Source: Methylocystis bryophila (lineage in GTDB: Bacteria; Pseudomonadota; Alphaproteobacteria; Rhizobiales; Beijerinckiaceae). Taken from it: DNA of 64,000 nt. The DNA lies in the NCBI RefSeq assembly GCF_027925445.1, contig NZ_AP027149.1, positions 1,860,001-1,924,000 of the forward strand, written 5' to 3'. Below the pieces are notes generated by a model. It was given only the letters and a program-made list of their open reading frames with translations, had not been told where the DNA came from and did no database searches. Made by a program: the position numbers and the translations under genes. Below, piece after piece: positions 61,523 through 64,000 of this stretch. Position 1 is the stretch's first letter. Every line of letters starts with the position of its first letter.

Positions 61523-63478
61523 ATGAGCATAGTCTGGAGTCCGGATCCCGCGCAGCGAGCGTCGGCGCGGCTTACCGCTTTCGCCCGCAGCGACCGCAGA
61601 ACTGAGGAATACGCGGAGACGTTCGACTACGCCGGCCTCCACGTCTGGAGCCTTGGCCATAGCGACGCCTTCTGGTCGAGGCTGTGGGACTTCTTCGAGA
61701 TCATCGGCGAGAAGGGCGGCACAGTTCTGGCGGACGGCGACAAGATGCCGGGCGCGCGCTGGTTTCCTCAAGCTCGGCTCAACTTCGCTCAAAATCTGCT
61801 GCGTCAGCGCGCCGCCTCCGAGATCGCCATCGTGTTCCAAGGCGAGAAGCGGGAGCGCCGCACGCTCACATTCGGCGAGCTGAAGCGGCAAGTCGGGGCG
61901 ATCGCGGCCTATTTGCGGTCCGCGGGCGTTGGTCCGGGGGATCGCGTGGCGGGCTATCTCCACAATGGCCCGGAGGCCGTCGTCGGCATGCTGGCGGCGG
62001 CGAGCCTGGGAGCCGTGTGGGCGTCGTGCTCTCCCGATTTTGGCGTTGCTGGCGTTCTCGATCGCTTCGGCCAAATCGGACCCAAGGCCCTCATCGCCTG
62101 CGACGGCTATTTCTACAAGGGACAAGCTTGCGATCGGCTGGAGCAGGCGCGCGAGATCGCCGCCGGATTGTCAGCTTTGCGGGCGGTGCTCGTGGCGCCT
62201 TACATTCACGACGCGCCGTCGCTCAAGGGCTTCGCCATGGCAGAGCTTTGGCCCGACGTCCTCGCCAAGCATGATGGCGCTCCGCTTGACTTCGCGCTAC
62301 TGCCCTTCGACCATCCCCTTTACGTCGTGTTCTCTTCCGGCACGACGGGCTCGCCCAAATGCATCGTTCATGGCGCGGGCGGATGCCTCCTGCAACACAT
62401 GAAGGAGCATCAACTTCATTGCGACGTGCGCCCCGGCGATCGCGTGTTCTTCGCGACGACGACCGGGTGGATGATGTGGAACTGGCTCGTCTCGGCGCTC
62501 GCCAGTCGCGCGACAATCTTGCTTTACGACGGCTTTCCCATGGATCGTAACGGCGCGGCGCTCTTCGATCTTGCGGAACGGGAACATGCGACGCTTTTTG
62601 GTGTCTCGGCCGGCTTCTTGCGTGCGGCGCAGAAGCTTGGGGTCGCGCCCGCAAGAACGCATGACCTTGCCTCGATGCGCCTCCTTGCCTCGACGGGCTC
62701 GCCGCTCTCGCCGGAAGGTTTCGACTACGTCTACCGGGACGTGGCGCCGAACGCGCAGCTTGCGTCGATGAGCGGCGGAACCGACATCCTCTCCTGCTTC
62801 GTCCTTGGCAATTCCTGGCGTCCCGTCATCCGAGGCGAGATACAGGGCGCAGGTCTGGGCATGGCCGTTGAAGTTTGGAACGACGATGGCGCCCGAATCG
62901 TCGGCGCCGAAGGCGAGCTCGTCTGCACGCAGCCCTTCCCTTCGATGCCGATCGAGTTCTGGAACGATCCCGGAGGAGAAAAGTACAAAAGCGCCTACTT
63001 CTCCGACTTCGCGAATATTTGGCGCCATGGCGACTTTGCGACCGAGACCCCGTCGGGCGGCTTCATCATTCACGGGCGCTCCGACGCCACGCTCAATCCG
63101 CAAGGCGTGCGCATCGGCACTGCGGAAATCTACCGCATCGTCGAGGCCTTTATGCAGGTGGAGGAGTGTCTGGCTGTGTGCCAGGACGCCAGCGACGGCC
63201 AACGCATTCTGCTCTTCGTCAAGCTTCGCGCCGGCGAGCGGATGAGCTCCGAATTGAGCGCCGGAATCAAGCACAGGCTTAGGGAAGAAGCGTCGCCCCG
63301 GCATGTGCCCGCGGCGATTATCGAGGCTCCCGAGCTTCCTCATACGCGCTCGGGCAAGCTTGTCGAGCTCGCGGTGCGCGATGTCGTGCATGGACGTCCC
63401 GTCAAGAATCGCGAGGCGCTCGCCAATCCGGAGTCGCTGGACTTCTTTGCGCAGACGCCTCGGTTGGCGCCTCCTTGA
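61523..63478 (+). CDS. Acetoacetyl-CoA synthetase (acetoacetate-CoA ligase)
   Basis: A protein of 651 residues, of the acyl-adenylate-forming superfamily. The ATP motif is PheSerSerGlyThrThrGlySerProLys; ThrThrGlyTrpMetMetTrpAsn and GlyGlyThrAspIle follow, and the C-terminal lysine lies in ThrArgSerGlyLysLeuValGlu. The N-terminal AlaArgTrpPheProGlnAlaArgLeuAsnPheAlaGlnAsn is typical of acetoacetyl-CoA rather than acetyl-CoA synthetases. Acetoacetate is exactly the product of the FahA step, so it would close that pathway. Start ATG 61523; the frame from 61382 lacks support. Confidence 0.92.
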   Translation: MSIVWSPDPAQRASARLTAFARSDRRTEEYAETFDYAGLHVWSLGHSDAFWSRLWDFFEIIGEKGGTVLADGDKMPGARWFPQARLNFAQNLLRQRAASEIAIVFQGEKRERRTLTFGELKRQVGAIAAYLRSAGVGPGDRVAGYLHNGPEAVVGMLAAASLGAVWASCSPDFGVAGVLDRFGQIGPKALIACDGYFYKGQACDRLEQAREIAAGLSALRAVLVAPYIHDAPSLKGFAMAELWPDVLAKHDGAPLDFALLPFDHPLYVVFSSGTTGSPKCIVHGAGGCLLQHMKEHQLHCDVRPGDRVFFATTTGWMMWNWLVSALASRATILLYDGFPMDRNGAALFDLAEREHATLFGVSAGFLRAAQKLGVAPARTHDLASMRLLASTGSPLSPEGFDYVYRDVAPNAQLASMSGGTDILSCFVLGNSWRPVIRGEIQGAGLGMAVEVWNDDGARIVGAEGELVCTQPFPSMPIEFWNDPGGEKYKSAYFSDFANIWRHGDFATETPSGGFIIHGRSDATLNPQGVRIGTAEIYRIVEAFMQVEECLAVCQDASDGQRILLFVKLRAGERMSSELSAGIKHRLREEASPRHVPAAIIEAPELPHTRSGKLVELAVRDVVHGRPVKNREALANPESLDFFAQTPRLAPP

Positions 63479-63538
63479 AACGCTTACGGCTGGGCGAAAT
63501 ATACCGGCCAGGTCACGCGAGCCGCACAGGGTGCGTTG

Positions 63539-64000
63539 ATGCGTCAGTTGCTTCCGGAGATGGACTTCGGACTGGGCGACGAGGGAGAGACGCTTCGTCG
63601 CAGCGTCGCCGAATTTGCGTCGCGCGAGATCGCGCCGCGCGCCGCGCGCATCGACGCGGACAACTCATTCCCCTCGGATCTTTGGCGCAAGATGGGGAGT
63701 ATGGGTCTTCTCGGCGTCTCGGTCCCGGAGGAATATGGCGGCGTCGCGCTGGGATATCTCGCCCATGTGGTGGCGATGGAGGAGGTCAGCCGCGCCTCTG
63801 CCTCCGTCGGTCTCTCCTATGGCGCGCATTCCAATCTCTGCGTCAATCAAATTCAACGCAATGGCGGGCGGGCGCAAAAGCTGCGCTATTTGCCGAAGCT
63901 GATTTCGGGAGAGCATGTCGGCGCGCTGGCCATGTCGGAGCCCGCGGCTGGCTCGGATGTCGTGAACATGCGGATGCGCGCGGAGCGGCGCGGCGATCGC
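63539..64000 (+). CDS. Isovaleryl-CoA dehydrogenase, 5' part (runs off the window)
   Basis: First 154 codons of an acyl-CoA dehydrogenase, open to the end of the window. It starts MetArgGlnLeuLeuProGluMetAspPheGlyLeuGly; segments LeuGlyValSerValProGluGluTyrGlyGly, GlyLeuSerTyrGlyAlaHisSerAsnLeuCysValAsnGln and MetSerGluProAlaAlaGlySerAspVal are typical of isovaleryl-CoA dehydrogenase (leucine breakdown). Downstream genes for methylcrotonyl-CoA carboxylase would be expected. A start at Met-8 is possible. Confidence 0.85.
   Translation, partial: MRQLLPEMDFGLGDEGETLRRSVAEFASREIAPRAARIDADNSFPSDLWRKMGSMGLLGVSVPEEYGGVALGYLAHVVAMEEVSRASASVGLSYGAHSNLCVNQIQRNGGRAQKLRYLPKLISGEHVGALAMSEPAAGSDVVNMRMRAERRGDR

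Overview
The window reads as the chromosome of an alphaproteobacterial (Rhizobiales/Hyphomicrobiales) methylotroph, most likely a type II methanotroph of the Methylocystis/Methylosinus kind. The main reasons are an intact fhcBADC cluster (formyltransferase/hydrolase of methanopterin-linked C1 oxidation), high GC with dense and often overlapping genes, alphaproteobacterial neighbourhoods (fxsA/tim44/mltA/smr, hemY next to a Mic60/mitofilin gene, lptC-lptA), and Rhizobiales-type short palindromic repeats. No methane monooxygenase lies in the window, so the genus is an inference. There are no rRNA, tRNA, CRISPR, phage or intact insertion sequences.

Layout. 1-4 kb: a CbtA-like cobalt transporter, a histidine-phosphatase-like protein that has lost its catalytic His, a cold-shock-domain protein with an unusual tail, and a large two-barrel porin. 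4.1-8.6 kb: GH42 beta-galactosidase, galactokinase and galactose-1-P uridylyltransferase as one operon, with LacI-type operator dyads upstream. 8.6-11 kb: a gene-poor spacer, a beta-carbonic anhydrase divergent from an AT-rich LysR gene, and the 3' remnant of a serpin gene. 11-17.2 kb: a CrtI-like FAD oxidoreductase followed by fhcB-fhcA-fhcD-fhcC. 17.3-25.7 kb: kup, accA, a UvrD/PcrA helicase, a DUF1348 protein, an RNase D-like exonuclease, lptC and lptA. 25.7-32.4 kb: a repeat protein, a DUF2946-like protein, a hydrolase, an Mpo1/DUF962-like membrane protein, phosphatidylserine decarboxylase, a long class III aminotransferase and a GT4 glycosyltransferase, possibly an envelope-lipid neighbourhood.

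32.4-40.9 kb: DsrE-like protein, a 53-residue glycine-rich membrane peptide, fxsA/tim44/mltA/smr, hemY plus Mic60, and a CitE-like lyase. 40.9-49.7 kb: a second carbonic anhydrase coupled to a HAD phosphatase, MaoC hydratase, ribF, DUF1236 protein, arylesterase, trmB, thioredoxin-TPR protein, LON-domain protein, Trm112-like protein and TesB thioesterase. 49.9-52.1 kb: a SulP transporter paired with a third beta-carbonic anhydrase. 52.5-54.6 kb: MOSC protein, small CPIC thioredoxin and a MarR regulator with a Cys/His-rich tail. 54.7-64 kb: an amino-acid catabolic block (mmsA, maiA, hppD, hmgA, fahA, phhA, acetoacetyl-CoA synthetase, start of isovaleryl-CoA dehydrogenase).

How it fits together. 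The fhc cluster carries formyl units from tetrahydromethanopterin to formate. Three carbonic anhydrases and a SulP carrier could supply bicarbonate to carboxylases such as acetyl-CoA carboxylase (accA is here). The last block would take phenylalanine through tyrosine and homogentisate to fumarate and acetoacetate, then to acetoacetyl-CoA, and begins leucine/valine degradation. Together with the galactoside operon this is notable multi-carbon capacity for a presumed C1 specialist. The least expected items are the serpin remnant, the oxidoreductase joined to fhc, the MarR with a metal-site-like tail, and the repeat families.
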